Below, piece by piece: positions 33,774 to 42,147 of a stretch of 64,000 nucleotides of DNA; within the stretch, counting starts at the first letter, position 1, and the number at the start of each line of letters is the position of its first letter. The position numbers were made by a program, and so were the translations under genes. Under the pieces are notes generated by a model. That model saw only the letters and a program-made list of their open reading frames with translations. It was not told where the DNA came from and searched no databases. The stretch comes from JAVVVD01 sp036652795 (GTDB taxonomy: Bacteria > Bacillota > Clostridia > Christensenellales > CAG-138): positions 310,001-374,000 of the forward strand of contig JAVVVD010000001.1 of the NCBI GenBank assembly GCA_036652795.1, given 5' to 3'.

Positions 33774-34898
33774 ATGGCAAAGGATACTGAACAAAAAAGC
33801 TCGGGGGTTAAACGTCTTATACTGCGCGCGTTATGGCTGTTACTAATCCCATTTGGTCTATGGCTACCCACGCTGGCTTCGCGATATCCCGATATTGTGG
33901 AGCGCTATTTTAGCCGCGGTGCATACCCATATATAAGCGGAGCTCTTGCAGGATTAACTTCCTCCATAAGCGCCTCAGTTGCCGAAATTATTGTAATTCT
34001 TGCGGTATTGTTTGTCGTATGTTATTTGCTCGGCGGCATATTCAAGCTGTTCATGCGCAAGATACGCGTTTCCGACTTTCTTAGCAGAATCGTTTCACTT
34101 GGTATAATCGCTGGCATACTGCTTAATCTATTTTATGTATGCTGGGGATTTAACTATTATAGGCCATCGCTGTATACCCTTATGCAGCTTCCAGTACGCG
34201 AAAGGTCTGTTGATGAGCTTGAATCACTGTGTAAACGTTTAGCTGAGGAATCCAACGAGCTGCGACTACTAGTTGATGAGGACACAGCTGGCGTATTTAC
34301 ACCCGGACGTCCTTATGAGGATTGTTTTGATGAGCTCCCATCCGCGTATTCATCGCTTTCAAAAAAAATAAACGTAATTGTTCAAAAGGCGTACCCAGCT
34401 AAGGCGGTATATTTCTCTAACGCCATGTCATATACGGGCATAGCCGGCATATTCTTTCCATATACCGGCGAACCAAACGTTAATGTGGATCAGCCACCGC
34501 TGCTTGCTCTGTCCAGTGCGGCGCATGAGATGGCACATTTCCAAGGTATCGCACGCGAGGATGAGGCCAACTTCATAGCATATCTTGCCTGCATGGAATC
34601 TTCTGATCCCGCAATACGCTACTCAGGTGCTATGCTGGCGCTGATAAACTGCGGCAATAAGTTGTATGCCGCAGACGAAAACAAATACTTTGCGATATCC
34701 TCCAGCTATTCGGATGAAATTGTAAGGGACATTAAAAATTACAACGCCTATTGGAAAGCATTCGACGGACCCATTGAAAAATTTAGCACTGAGCTTAACG
34801 ATAGCTATCTTAAGTTCAATCAACAAGAAAATGGCGTGCGTAGCTATGGAATGATGGTAGATCTACTGCTTGCTTATTATTCGCAGCCAGCCCAATGA
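33774..34898 (+). CDS. DUF3810 domain protein, membrane-bound metallopeptidase-like
   Basis: A 374-residue protein with three hydrophobic segments in the first 125 residues, then a soluble domain with a zinc-peptidase-like motif AHEMAHFQG (HExxH near residue 250) and the acidic partner EDEANFIAYLACM further on. This matches the DUF3810 family, whose members resemble gluzincin metallopeptidases; no substrate is known. The conserved domain opening FNYYRPSLYTLMQLP is present. GGAGG precedes both GTG 33771 and ATG 33774; I prefer the ATG on spacing. It follows the carboxypeptidase-regulatory-like gene and ends convergently against the acetyltransferase gene. Confidence 0.85.
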   Translation: MAKDTEQKSSGVKRLILRALWLLLIPFGLWLPTLASRYPDIVERYFSRGAYPYISGALAGLTSSISASVAEIIVILAVLFVVCYLLGGIFKLFMRKIRVSDFLSRIVSLGIIAGILLNLFYVCWGFNYYRPSLYTLMQLPVRERSVDELESLCKRLAEESNELRLLVDEDTAGVFTPGRPYEDCFDELPSAYSSLSKKINVIVQKAYPAKAVYFSNAMSYTGIAGIFFPYTGEPNVNVDQPPLLALSSAAHEMAHFQGIAREDEANFIAYLACMESSDPAIRYSGAMLALINCGNKLYAADENKYFAISSSYSDEIVRDIKNYNAYWKAFDGPIEKFSTELNDSYLKFNQQENGVRSYGMMVDLLLAYYSQPAQ

Positions 34899-34938
34899 TT
34901 TAACGTTGCTATCGATTGGTATATCCGTGGTTCAGTAT

Positions 34939-35388
34939 TTACTTCGTTTTAAGATTTTTCACAAAGTATACCATATCAACAAGCTGTATTCCGCATTCGA
35001 AAATTGGGTGGTTATAGTTATCAGTAAAAAAATTTTTCACCCTGTACGACTCAACAAAGCCGCATTTTTCGTAAAATGGAATGGTTTGCGGACTATCGCC
35101 CGTGCCTACCAACATCATATTGAAACGCGAGTTGTAGTGCTCACAAATATAATCAACCAGCTGTTTGCCATAGCCCTCTCGCTGATAGTTAGGCACGGTA
35201 GCAATATTTTTTAATTCACAAACATTGTTGCCTTCATCAGTGACTACGCATATAGCCTTTAGGTCGTTGTCGAAAAGAGCGAACATCTCTCCGGAATCTA
35301 AATACCTATCAATCATATTCTCTTGCTCATCTGCAAGAAGCAATAGATCCAAATATTGTTTCTTGTTATTCGAAATAAGCTTTATCAA
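34939..35388 (-). CDS. GNAT-family N-acetyltransferase
   Basis: A 149-residue acetyltransferase. The acetyl-CoA pyrophosphate-binding loop is in VPNYQREGYGKQLVDYI (Q/RxxGxG/A form), followed by VGTGDSPQTIPFYEKCGF, the usual motif B region. The N-terminus carries an acceptor-side beta strand LFDNDLKAICVV. The acceptor is unknown. The frame starts at a TTG at 35388 with GGAG seven bases upstream. It is a lone gene, convergent with the DUF3810 gene. Confidence 0.88.
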   Translation of the reverse strand: MIKLISNNKKQYLDLLLLADEQENMIDRYLDSGEMFALFDNDLKAICVVTDEGNNVCELKNIATVPNYQREGYGKQLVDYICEHYNSRFNMMLVGTGDSPQTIPFYEKCGFVESYRVKNFFTDNYNHPIFECGIQLVDMVYFVKNLKTK

Positions 35389-35470
35389 TGTGTTGCTCCA
35401 TTCCCCATATTATTTCGCATATTATATAACTAATTTTGCAATATTATATAGAATTAAATCAAGAAAAGCC

Positions 35471-35493
35471 GTAGGATACATCGTATATCCTAC
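35471..35493 (-). terminator. terminator downstream of the GntR gene
   Basis: Eight-base-pair stem (35471-35478 with 35486-35493) with loop CATCGTA, followed on the minus strand by GGCTTTTCTTGATTT. A moderately T-rich tail. Confidence 0.55.
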
Positions 35494-35567
35494 AGCAAGT
35501 CATAAAAACTCAGAATATTGAAGGCGTCAAAATGGACGTTGTACGTTTTCTGGCAACGCTGCTCAAT

Positions 35568-36248
35568 TCACGAAAGCAATGGGGAGCTTAGCAGCAATAT
35601 TTTTGTTTTCTCCATATGTGTGCGCAAAACCGCAGTAGCTAAATCAACATCCTTGTTTTGGCAAGCAGCTATCAGCGCACGATGTTCATCCACCGAACGC
35701 AGCTCAGCATCATGCGTTTGATCATAAAAAGGATGTATGTATCTATCCACATTGGCATGGAGTTGATCTATAAGCTCCATAAGCATCCTGTTGTTTGCGG
35801 GCTCATATAACGCAAGATGCAGTCCCAGATTAATTTCGTCAAATTTATTATAATCCTTCTCTGTTGAATACCGTTCCAAAAATGAGCTCGCTTTATCAAT
35901 ATCTTGGCTTGATATAAGTGGCATCGCCGAACGGATCGCGCCAAGCTCCAGCATGATCCGCGTATCCATCACATTTGTCATATCATGCTTGGAAAGCTTT
36001 GTTACCACAGCACCGCGGTTAGGATAAATTCTGACCAATCCCTGAGCCTCCAGCTGACGGAAAGCTTCGCGCACCGGGATATGGCTAACACTGAGCGCAG
36101 CGGATATTTCATCCTGCCGCAACGGCATATCGCCCGGTAAAATTCCGCGTATGATGGCTGTGCGTATGACCTGAAATACCCAGTCACGTGCGGCCATGGA
36201 TTTTGGCTGCATCTCGGCTGCGATCTGCTTTAGTTCCATACGAATCAC
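35568..36248 (-). CDS. GntR-family transcriptional regulator, FadR subfamily
   Basis: A 226-residue regulator with an N-terminal winged helix (about residues 20-85: PLRQDEISAALSVSHIPVREAFRQLEAQG) and an all-helical FCD effector domain with acidic/histidine positions in HLALYEPANN and ELRSVDEHRALI that bind metal and ligand in this subfamily. Such proteins are repressors of sugar-acid, amino-acid or fatty-acid genes. No target gene adjoins, so it is an orphan. The start may be the GTG at 36248 or the ATG at 36239. The promoter and a 21-base direct repeat upstream point to autorepression. Confidence 0.92.
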   Translation of the reverse strand: MIRMELKQIAAEMQPKSMAARDWVFQVIRTAIIRGILPGDMPLRQDEISAALSVSHIPVREAFRQLEAQGLVRIYPNRGAVVTKLSKHDMTNVMDTRIMLELGAIRSAMPLISSQDIDKASSFLERYSTEKDYNKFDEINLGLHLALYEPANNRMLMELIDQLHANVDRYIHPFYDQTHDAELRSVDEHRALIAACQNKDVDLATAVLRTHMEKTKILLLSSPLLS

Positions 36249-36266
36249 ACTCTTTCTTGATAATGA

Positions 36267-36299
36267 TATATCAGCTATTATATATTCTATATTAGCTAT
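36267..36299. promoter_or_regulatory. direct repeats TATAT(C/T)AGCTAT, candidate GntR operator
   Basis: Twelve-base repeats at 36267-36278 and 36288-36299 differ at one position and are spaced 21 bases. The second covers the -10 box of the GntR gene and the first lies over the start-of-transcription region. A fit for an autorepression site. Confidence 0.55.
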
Positions 36300-36317
36300 A
36301 CGACATCATTAAGTCAA
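36289..36317 (-). promoter_or_regulatory. promoter of the GntR gene
   Basis: Minus strand TTGACT (36317-36312), 17-base spacer, TAATAT (36294-36289), inside the repeat region. Confidence 0.65.
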
Positions 36318-36325
36318 GCATACGC

Positions 36326-38683
36326 TTATCTATCCATAGTAAAATCTATCTGCTGTTCCTCATTAATTGGCATTGGTTTGCTCGGGAGTGACACATTCTT
36401 TTTTGTAGTGGCAGGTCCCGCAACCTGCTTATGGTTTATATACAGCTCTGGGTGCATTGGAACCACATAATATGTATAGGTTTCCCCATACTGCGCTGTA
36501 GTGTCTATATATTCCACTTTTCCAGTACTGCCGCCCCATTTCTTGATCACTTTTGTTTCTCCTATACTATCATTACGGTATAGCACATACTCGGCAAATC
36601 CCTGCACAGGAGTAAATGTTATATGTGGTTGACCGTCTCCATCCAAGAATACGTTAAAATCGCGCGGCTTTGACGGAACTACCCAATAATCACTTTCACA
36701 GCTTGGCTCTGACCCCACCTTAAATATCTCCTTATACACGCTGCGCTGCGGCGTAAGTGCGCTTGCCAGCACCACGTTATGCTGTGTTTTCATTGTATAG
36801 TCATCCAGTTTATATTCCACAACGCCATCCGGCATCACAAATCCAGGTGCATCCGCATCAGGATATATTCCTCCGTATAGCTCACCAAGCATTTGCGCTG
36901 GATAGTTGCCGCCCGTAGCATCCGCCGGCAGGTATTCTACCCTATTATCATCATATCCCATCCATACCACCGCTATATATTCCGGGTTATAGGTTGCCAT
37001 CCATGCATCTCTGTTGCCGTTTTCATCTCCTACCGTGCCTGTTTTTCCAGCTAATGGTATTTTCAGTCCGTTTAGGCGGTGTCCTGTGCCCTCACTTATC
37101 ACACTCTCTAGCATACTGGTGAGTATGTATGCGTTTTGTTCACTCATCACCCTGGATTCTTCCGGCACATATTGATATAGCACCTTACCTGTTGCATCCG
37201 TTATACTGCGTATCACAGTTGGTGTATTATATATGCCATTTGAAGCAAATACTCCATATGCCCCTGCCAACTGCCACGGTGACACACCATATGTGAAACC
37301 GCCCAGCGCAAGCGTAAGGCTTGTGTCCATTTCATTAAACTGTATGCCACACTGCTGCGCAAATTCCTTGCCGTCCCGCACACCAATATCCGAAAGCACC
37401 TTTACGGCTGGTATATTGAGTGACTTTGTCACCGCCTGCCTTAGCGTTACATAACCATAGTATTTGCTACCATAGTTGCTTGGGGAGTAATCGCCGAATG
37501 TCGTTGGTTCATCAAGCAGCACAGTTGCGGCAGTATACCCATGTTCGTCAAGCGCAGGCGCATAACATATTATTGGTTTTATAACCGAACCCGGCTGCCT
37601 ACGTATATCTGTCGCACGGTTAAAGGCCATTGCTGTATCGTTATTGCGTCCGCCCAGCAGCGCAATTATCTCACCGCTTCCGGCGCGCTGCACAACCATT
37701 GCCGCCTGTGTATTATCCGCTGGAAAGAATTCCGGCGCCGCAAATATAGCTTCGCAGCGCGCCTGAACCTCTGCATCCATACAAGTGTATATTCTATATC
37801 CACCTGCAAGCAGCTCCTTGGCATCCACATTAAGCAATGTCATTGCATCACGCATAACTGTATCTACATAGTATCCCCGTTTAATCTCACCATTCATATT
37901 GTGCACTATGATTGGCTTTTCCTCTGATGCGGCATCCATTTGATCCTTCGTAATATATCCGTATTCCTGCATAAGTCTCAATATATTATTCCTGCGCTCA
38001 ATTGAGGCTTCGTAGTCTATATGCGGAGAATACCTTGCTGGAGATTTCAATATGCCCGCAAGCATAGCCGCTTGAGCAACACTTAACTCGCTTGCGTTTA
38101 TGCCGAAATAACCTCGTGACGCAGCCTCTATCCCATAATAGCCGCCGCCAAAGTATACATAATTGAGATACATGCCTAATATTTCATCCTTTGAGAATTG
38201 CTGCTCCATCTGGTATGCCAAAACAGCCTCCTCAAGCTTACGCGTCATTGTTTTTTCGGCTGTAAGATGGCTTAACTTAATAAGCTGCTGGCTTATTGTG
38301 GATGCACCCTGCACATAACCTCCCGCCTTTATATCCTCCCATGCCGCCCCTGCTATACGTATGAAATCTATGCCTATATGGTCATAAAAGCGCGCATCCT
38401 CAGCCGATATGAAGGCCATACGGGCTAAATATGGCATTTCCTTAAGTTCAATCATTACGCGATCTTCCGCGCCGTGCAGGCGAACCGTTTCAGTTCCGTT
38501 GCCATCGTATATTATCAACGTCTGCTGCGTATCCAATATCTTGGCCGGATCAAACTGATGCCACGCATCCAAGCGTAATATGTGCACGGCAAAAAAAAGC
38601 ACAAATGCCAGTACGGCCAATGTACACGTCAGTATTAGACCCTTTATCCACCTTGCAGCTTTCCCACTTTTTTTCTTAGCCAA
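36326..38683 (-). CDS. class A penicillin-binding protein (PBP1A type)
   Basis: A 785-residue bifunctional glycosyltransferase/transpeptidase that polymerises and cross-links peptidoglycan outside the membrane. It has one membrane segment at about residues 13-35. The GT51 domain has SAEDARFYDHIG (catalytic glutamate near 91) and STISQQLIK, then FSKDEILGMYLNYVYFGGG. The transpeptidase has the active serine in GSVIKP near 365, KSLN near 420 and AGKTGT near 541. The last 140 residues include a fibronectin-like segment (FNVFLDGDGQPHITFTPVQGFAEYVLYRN). No sign of decay. Confidence 0.95.
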   Translation of the reverse strand: MAKKKSGKAARWIKGLILTCTLAVLAFVLFFAVHILRLDAWHQFDPAKILDTQQTLIIYDGNGTETVRLHGAEDRVMIELKEMPYLARMAFISAEDARFYDHIGIDFIRIAGAAWEDIKAGGYVQGASTISQQLIKLSHLTAEKTMTRKLEEAVLAYQMEQQFSKDEILGMYLNYVYFGGGYYGIEAASRGYFGINASELSVAQAAMLAGILKSPARYSPHIDYEASIERRNNILRLMQEYGYITKDQMDAASEEKPIIVHNMNGEIKRGYYVDTVMRDAMTLLNVDAKELLAGGYRIYTCMDAEVQARCEAIFAAPEFFPADNTQAAMVVQRAGSGEIIALLGGRNNDTAMAFNRATDIRRQPGSVIKPIICYAPALDEHGYTAATVLLDEPTTFGDYSPSNYGSKYYGYVTLRQAVTKSLNIPAVKVLSDIGVRDGKEFAQQCGIQFNEMDTSLTLALGGFTYGVSPWQLAGAYGVFASNGIYNTPTVIRSITDATGKVLYQYVPEESRVMSEQNAYILTSMLESVISEGTGHRLNGLKIPLAGKTGTVGDENGNRDAWMATYNPEYIAVVWMGYDDNRVEYLPADATGGNYPAQMLGELYGGIYPDADAPGFVMPDGVVEYKLDDYTMKTQHNVVLASALTPQRSVYKEIFKVGSEPSCESDYWVVPSKPRDFNVFLDGDGQPHITFTPVQGFAEYVLYRNDSIGETKVIKKWGGSTGKVEYIDTTAQYGETYTYYVVPMHPELYINHKQVAGPATTKKNVSLPSKPMPINEEQQIDFTMDR

Positions 38684-38759
38684 TCCGTCCGCCTCCCCAC
38701 ATATCTTTGCCTATAGCATTGCCATTTTGTATAGGGTTTAGTATGGGGATAAGCGATTT

Positions 38760-39293
38760 TCAGCGTTTTATGATATGTTTTCTAAATCTCATCTCATATA
38801 TGTTCTGGCACACCGAATATAGCACGATAAATGCCGCAAAACATGCCTCAGCCACTATTGCTATTAGCCACATCGGCATCGCCGGAAGCATCGCGGTTAT
38901 ATCCAATTTTAATATGAAGCGCACCGCCAAGTATGCCATTCCAATGCATAGATTAACGTATATCATAAGTACAGTGAATCGCAGATACCTAATGCGTATA
39001 TTTGTGTCCAGAATAGATTTAACTATGCCAAAATGCCCTAGCAATGCAATAAACAACACAGGCGACAGTTTATTTGGTATCAATATTAACCCAATCACCG
39101 CAGAGGAAACAAACGCGCACATTGCAAGCTTATATTGTTTTTCGCATGCTGGTATGTATACAAACAGTGATGAAAGAAAATATACAGCAATGCGCATTGT
39201 CGGCAGCGTTGCCGCACCATACAGTGAAATTACCGTAAGCGCAGTTACGGCAGCACCTATTGTGATAATCCTGCTTGTAGAAAACTTATTCAT
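38760..39293 (-). CDS. integral membrane protein of unknown function
   Basis: A 177-residue protein with five or six hydrophobic segments (for example VTALTVISLYGAATL and AEACFAAFIVLYSVC). No named family recognised. It is 3 bases from the DnaJ-domain gene and belongs to a three-gene run with the DUF5685 gene, an order I believe recurs in Clostridia, so a joint membrane or folding role is likely, but undefined. Confidence 0.65.
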   Translation of the reverse strand: MNKFSTSRIITIGAAVTALTVISLYGAATLPTMRIAVYFLSSLFVYIPACEKQYKLAMCAFVSSAVIGLILIPNKLSPVLFIALLGHFGIVKSILDTNIRIRYLRFTVLMIYVNLCIGMAYLAVRFILKLDITAMLPAMPMWLIAIVAEACFAAFIVLYSVCQNIYEMRFRKHIIKR

Positions 39294-39296
39294 ACA

Positions 39297-39935
39297 TCAG
39301 CAGCAGCGTATCATGTCGCCACCCATGCATTCACAGCAGCAATCCGCACACATCAGGCTGGAACATACATCGCAGCCGGAACAACCGCCCGTATATCCGC
39401 CATTAGCAGTTCCACCTCTTGAATAAGCTGCACCTGTATTACGCATAGAATTATATGCACTGCTATATTCCGCATTGCCTGGCTCCTGTTGATAGGCATG
39501 GGTTATATATTCGCGTGCCTTATCATACCATCCCTGACGCAAATAGATTATCCCATATAGATAGTACCATTCCGCGTTTCGAATAGATATTGCATCCAGC
39601 ACCTGCTTTGCTGCCTGGAGATTATTTTGGTTGATAAATGCGCGCGCCCGTGCGAATTCAGAAGCATTTGGCCCCGAATATGCGCTACCCGTGCCACTAT
39701 AGCCTGCATAATCATATGAGCGTCTGTTATCGGCAGTTCGTCCCGGATCCGACTTTTTAGTCAGTATCTCGTATGCCTCATTGATCTCAACCAGTTTTTC
39801 GTTTGCAAGTTCTTTAAGATCACTGTCGCTATACTTATCCGGATGATATTTCTTGACCAGCTCAAGGTATGCAGCGCGTATTTCCTCCTGCGAGGCATTT
39901 TCTTTTACTCCCAACACCGAATAGGGATTATTCAT
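39297..39935 (-). CDS. J-domain protein with TPR-like middle and cysteine-rich tail
   Basis: A 212-residue co-chaperone-like protein. The J domain occupies residues 1-65 ([27 protein letters not shown] with HPD in [10 protein letters not shown]), which would stimulate DnaK ATPase. A helical middle ([31 protein letters not shown]) looks like tetratricopeptide repeats. The last 30 residues are cysteine-rich ([18 protein letters not shown]), suggesting metal binding. There are no DnaJ zinc fingers, so it is not classic DnaJ. It overlaps the DUF5685 gene by 8 bases. Confidence 0.9.
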   Translation of the reverse strand: MNNPYSVLGVKENASQEEIRAAYLELVKKYHPDKYSDSDLKELANEKLVEINEAYEILTKKSDPGRTADNRRSYDYAGYSGTGSAYSGPNASEFARARAFINQNNLQAAKQVLDAISIRNAEWYYLYGIIYLRQGWYDKAREYITHAYQQEPGNAEYSSAYNSMRNTGAAYSRGGTANGGYTGGCSGCDVCSSLMCADCCCECMGGDMIRCC

Positions 39936-40755
39936 TATTTCCTCCCACTAAGCTTATGGTTTTCGCTACGCAGCCATCGTATATAACATTATCTAAAAGG
40001 CCGCGATGCGACTTTATCTCAAGCAGTTCATATGCTTTTATCGCTTCATTAAGGCTGTAATGCAGTGCAAATTCTGCGCGCTCCGAATCGCATTCAGTTA
40101 TATTAAAGGGATTATAGGCATTGCTCTTTTTATCCTTAACCCTATCGTCCCATGCATCAGCCAAGTACAGCCATCTGCCGATATTGTAGCCAAAGCTCGT
40201 AAGTATCAGCCTTGCCCTTTCATCCGGCACTGGAGCAAGCTGTAATATTGCGCTCATCATTGATGCGAATACATGCGCCGCAGCATCAAGCTCCACATTT
40301 TTTGCACGTTCCACAACAGAAAGCTGCGCAATTCCACTTGATATTGCCTCAGCCATACGCGGCGAGCTTGTTTTTGCACGCTTTGCCGCCGAGCTTAACG
40401 CGCTCTTTGCGCCTAACGATAATAGCTTCCGCTCGTCTATCCAATCATCCTCCATTTTATACCAGCTGAGTAATATATCCATGTCCGCCGCAAAATCCAT
40501 CGCACTGCTTGCACGCGCAATCATTTTTGGTTTTTCTAGCAATTTATAAGCACAGCGCTGTTGATAAAAGCCTTTACACTCATACAATCCTGATAACAGT
40601 ATAGCAATATATGAGCAGTCATAGCTTAGTGCAAGTCTGGGAAGTTGCCCATATCTTATGCCAATCGCCTTGCACAGCCCACAATAAAACGCCTTGTATT
40701 CCGCAAGCTCTTTTATCTTTAATTCGTTTTTTAGCGGTGCTATGTAGCCGAACAA
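39928..40755 (-). CDS. DUF5685 family protein
   Basis: A 275-residue protein matching DUF5685: the start [16 protein letters not shown], a CxxC pair in [10 protein letters not shown], a second cysteine pattern in [13 protein letters not shown], and an all-helical body. Function unknown; clostridial neighbours include J-domain proteins, as here. The first codon is a TTG at 40755, with GGATGGG a few bases upstream. It heads the transcript with the J-domain and membrane protein genes; no clear promoter was identified in the gap to the divergent nucleoside-transport genes. Confidence 0.85.
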   Translation of the reverse strand: MFGYIAPLKNELKIKELAEYKAFYCGLCKAIGIRYGQLPRLALSYDCSYIAILLSGLYECKGFYQQRCAYKLLEKPKMIARASSAMDFAADMDILLSWYKMEDDWIDERKLLSLGAKSALSSAAKRAKTSSPRMAEAISSGIAQLSVVERAKNVELDAAAHVFASMMSAILQLAPVPDERARLILTSFGYNIGRWLYLADAWDDRVKDKKSNAYNPFNITECDSERAEFALHYSLNEAIKAYELLEIKSHRGLLDNVIYDGCVAKTISLVGGNNE

Positions 40756-40973
40756 TACTTGCCCATCCGTTCGTAATTTTTGTTTTTGTTATTGTACCAT
40801 ATACTTACATATAAATACATCCGCAAAATGCAAACAGACTGAGGCGTAATTGGAGTTATTAGTATATTCTCTAACTTTTTATGTAAATATACTTTTAATA
40901 TCTGCAGTTGTTTGGTAGAATATAGTTATACGATTATGTTGCAAAAGCAGCAAATTAATCAGGAGGAAACAAA

Positions 40974-42059
40974 ATGAAGAAAATTGCCGCATTACTGTTG
41001 GCACTCGTAATGGTGTTTGCCGCAGTGGCATGTAAACCGGCCGCCACTGCCGATACCTATGAGATCGCGCTTGTTACAGACGTTGGTAACATCGATGACA
41101 AATCTTTTAACCAGGGCGCTTGGGAAGGCGTAAAAGCCTATGCCGAGGCAAATAAGATCACCTATAATTACTATCGTCCTACCGAGGATTCTACCGCGGC
41201 CCGCGAGGAGACCATCAAGACCGCTATCGACAAGGGCGCCAAGGTTGTCGTATGCCCAGGCTTCCTCTTTGCCGAAACACTCACAAACATTCAGGATAAG
41301 TATCCTGACACTATGTTCCTTGCACTTGACGTTTCCGCAAAAACTGAGCAGAACCCCAAGGGCGACATGGTTCCATCCGCAAACACCGCGTTGATCACCT
41401 ATCAGGAGGATCAGGTTGGCTACATGGCCGGTTATGCCGCAGTTAAGGACGGATACACAAAGCTTGGCTTCTTGGGCGGCATAGACGTTCCTGCCGTTGT
41501 CCGCTTTGGCTATGGCTATGTACAGGGCGTTAATGATGCCGCAAAGGAAATGGGCATTGTTGACAAAATTGATATGAAGTATTGGTATTGCGGCGGCTTC
41601 GCCCCCAGCGATGACATCAAGACCAAGATGAGCGGCTGGTACACTGAAGGTACCGAGGTTGTGTTTGCCTGCGGCGGCGGCATCTATCTGTCTGCTGTTG
41701 GTGCTGCTGAAGAAGCCAGTGCAAAGGTTATCGGCGTTGACCGCGACCAGGCCGGTGAATCCGATCTGTTCATTACCTCTGCTACGAAGTCCCTCTCCCC
41801 ATCCGTTGAGATTGCTCTTGGTGATCTGTACAAGAATGAGGGAAAATGGTCTGAGTCTTATGCCGGCAAAGAAACTAAGCTTGGTGCCGCTCAGAACTGC
41901 GTTGGTCTCCCCACTGTTAAAGACTCTTGGAGACTTACCACATTCACAGTTGAAGAATATGAAGCACTGTTCACAAAGATCGCCAACGGCGAAGTCGTTA
42001 TTTCCAGCGCTATCGATGTAGCTCCTACCGTAGATATCAAGGTCGACTATCAGTTCTAA
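40974..42059 (+). CDS. BMP-family nucleoside-binding lipoprotein
   Basis: The extracytoplasmic receptor of a nucleoside ABC importer (BmpA/TmpC/NupN family). The 361-residue product has a lipoprotein signal with AVAC (cysteine 20) and the family opening IALVTDVGNIDDKSFNQGAWEGVK. Ligand-pocket features follow, such as YMAGYAAVKDG and FACGGGIY. AGGAGG lies nine bases before the ATG. Codons are visibly richer in GC-ending choices than in its neighbours, as expected for a highly expressed gene. It is followed by a strong hairpin that should lower downstream expression relative to this gene. Confidence 0.93.
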   Translation: MKKIAALLLALVMVFAAVACKPAATADTYEIALVTDVGNIDDKSFNQGAWEGVKAYAEANKITYNYYRPTEDSTAAREETIKTAIDKGAKVVVCPGFLFAETLTNIQDKYPDTMFLALDVSAKTEQNPKGDMVPSANTALITYQEDQVGYMAGYAAVKDGYTKLGFLGGIDVPAVVRFGYGYVQGVNDAAKEMGIVDKIDMKYWYCGGFAPSDDIKTKMSGWYTEGTEVVFACGGGIYLSAVGAAEEASAKVIGVDRDQAGESDLFITSATKSLSPSVEIALGDLYKNEGKWSESYAGKETKLGAAQNCVGLPTVKDSWRLTTFTVEEYEALFTKIANGEVVISSAIDVAPTVDIKVDYQF

Positions 42060-42090
42060 ATACAGATCACAGTATCATCCGTGATCTCTC

Positions 42091-42124
42091 GGGGGCTGGG
42101 CATATAGCCCAGTCCCCGTTTTTA
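42091..42124 (+). terminator. partial terminator/attenuator between lipoprotein and ATPase genes
   Basis: GC-rich stem of about eleven pairs (42091-42101 with 42107-42117) with an ATATA-type loop, followed by GTTTTT. Preceded by a smaller GATCAC/GTGATC stem (42065-42086). Typical of uneven expression in binding-protein operons. Confidence 0.7.
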
Positions 42125-42147
42125 AGCAAACTACGAAGGGAGCATTT

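Noticed and set aside
40756..40973. Possible purine or other riboswitch upstream of the nucleoside-binding lipoprotein
   Set aside because: The leader was read for conserved riboswitch cores and for pairing with a terminator; none was found, only a possible extended -10 (TGGTAGAAT).
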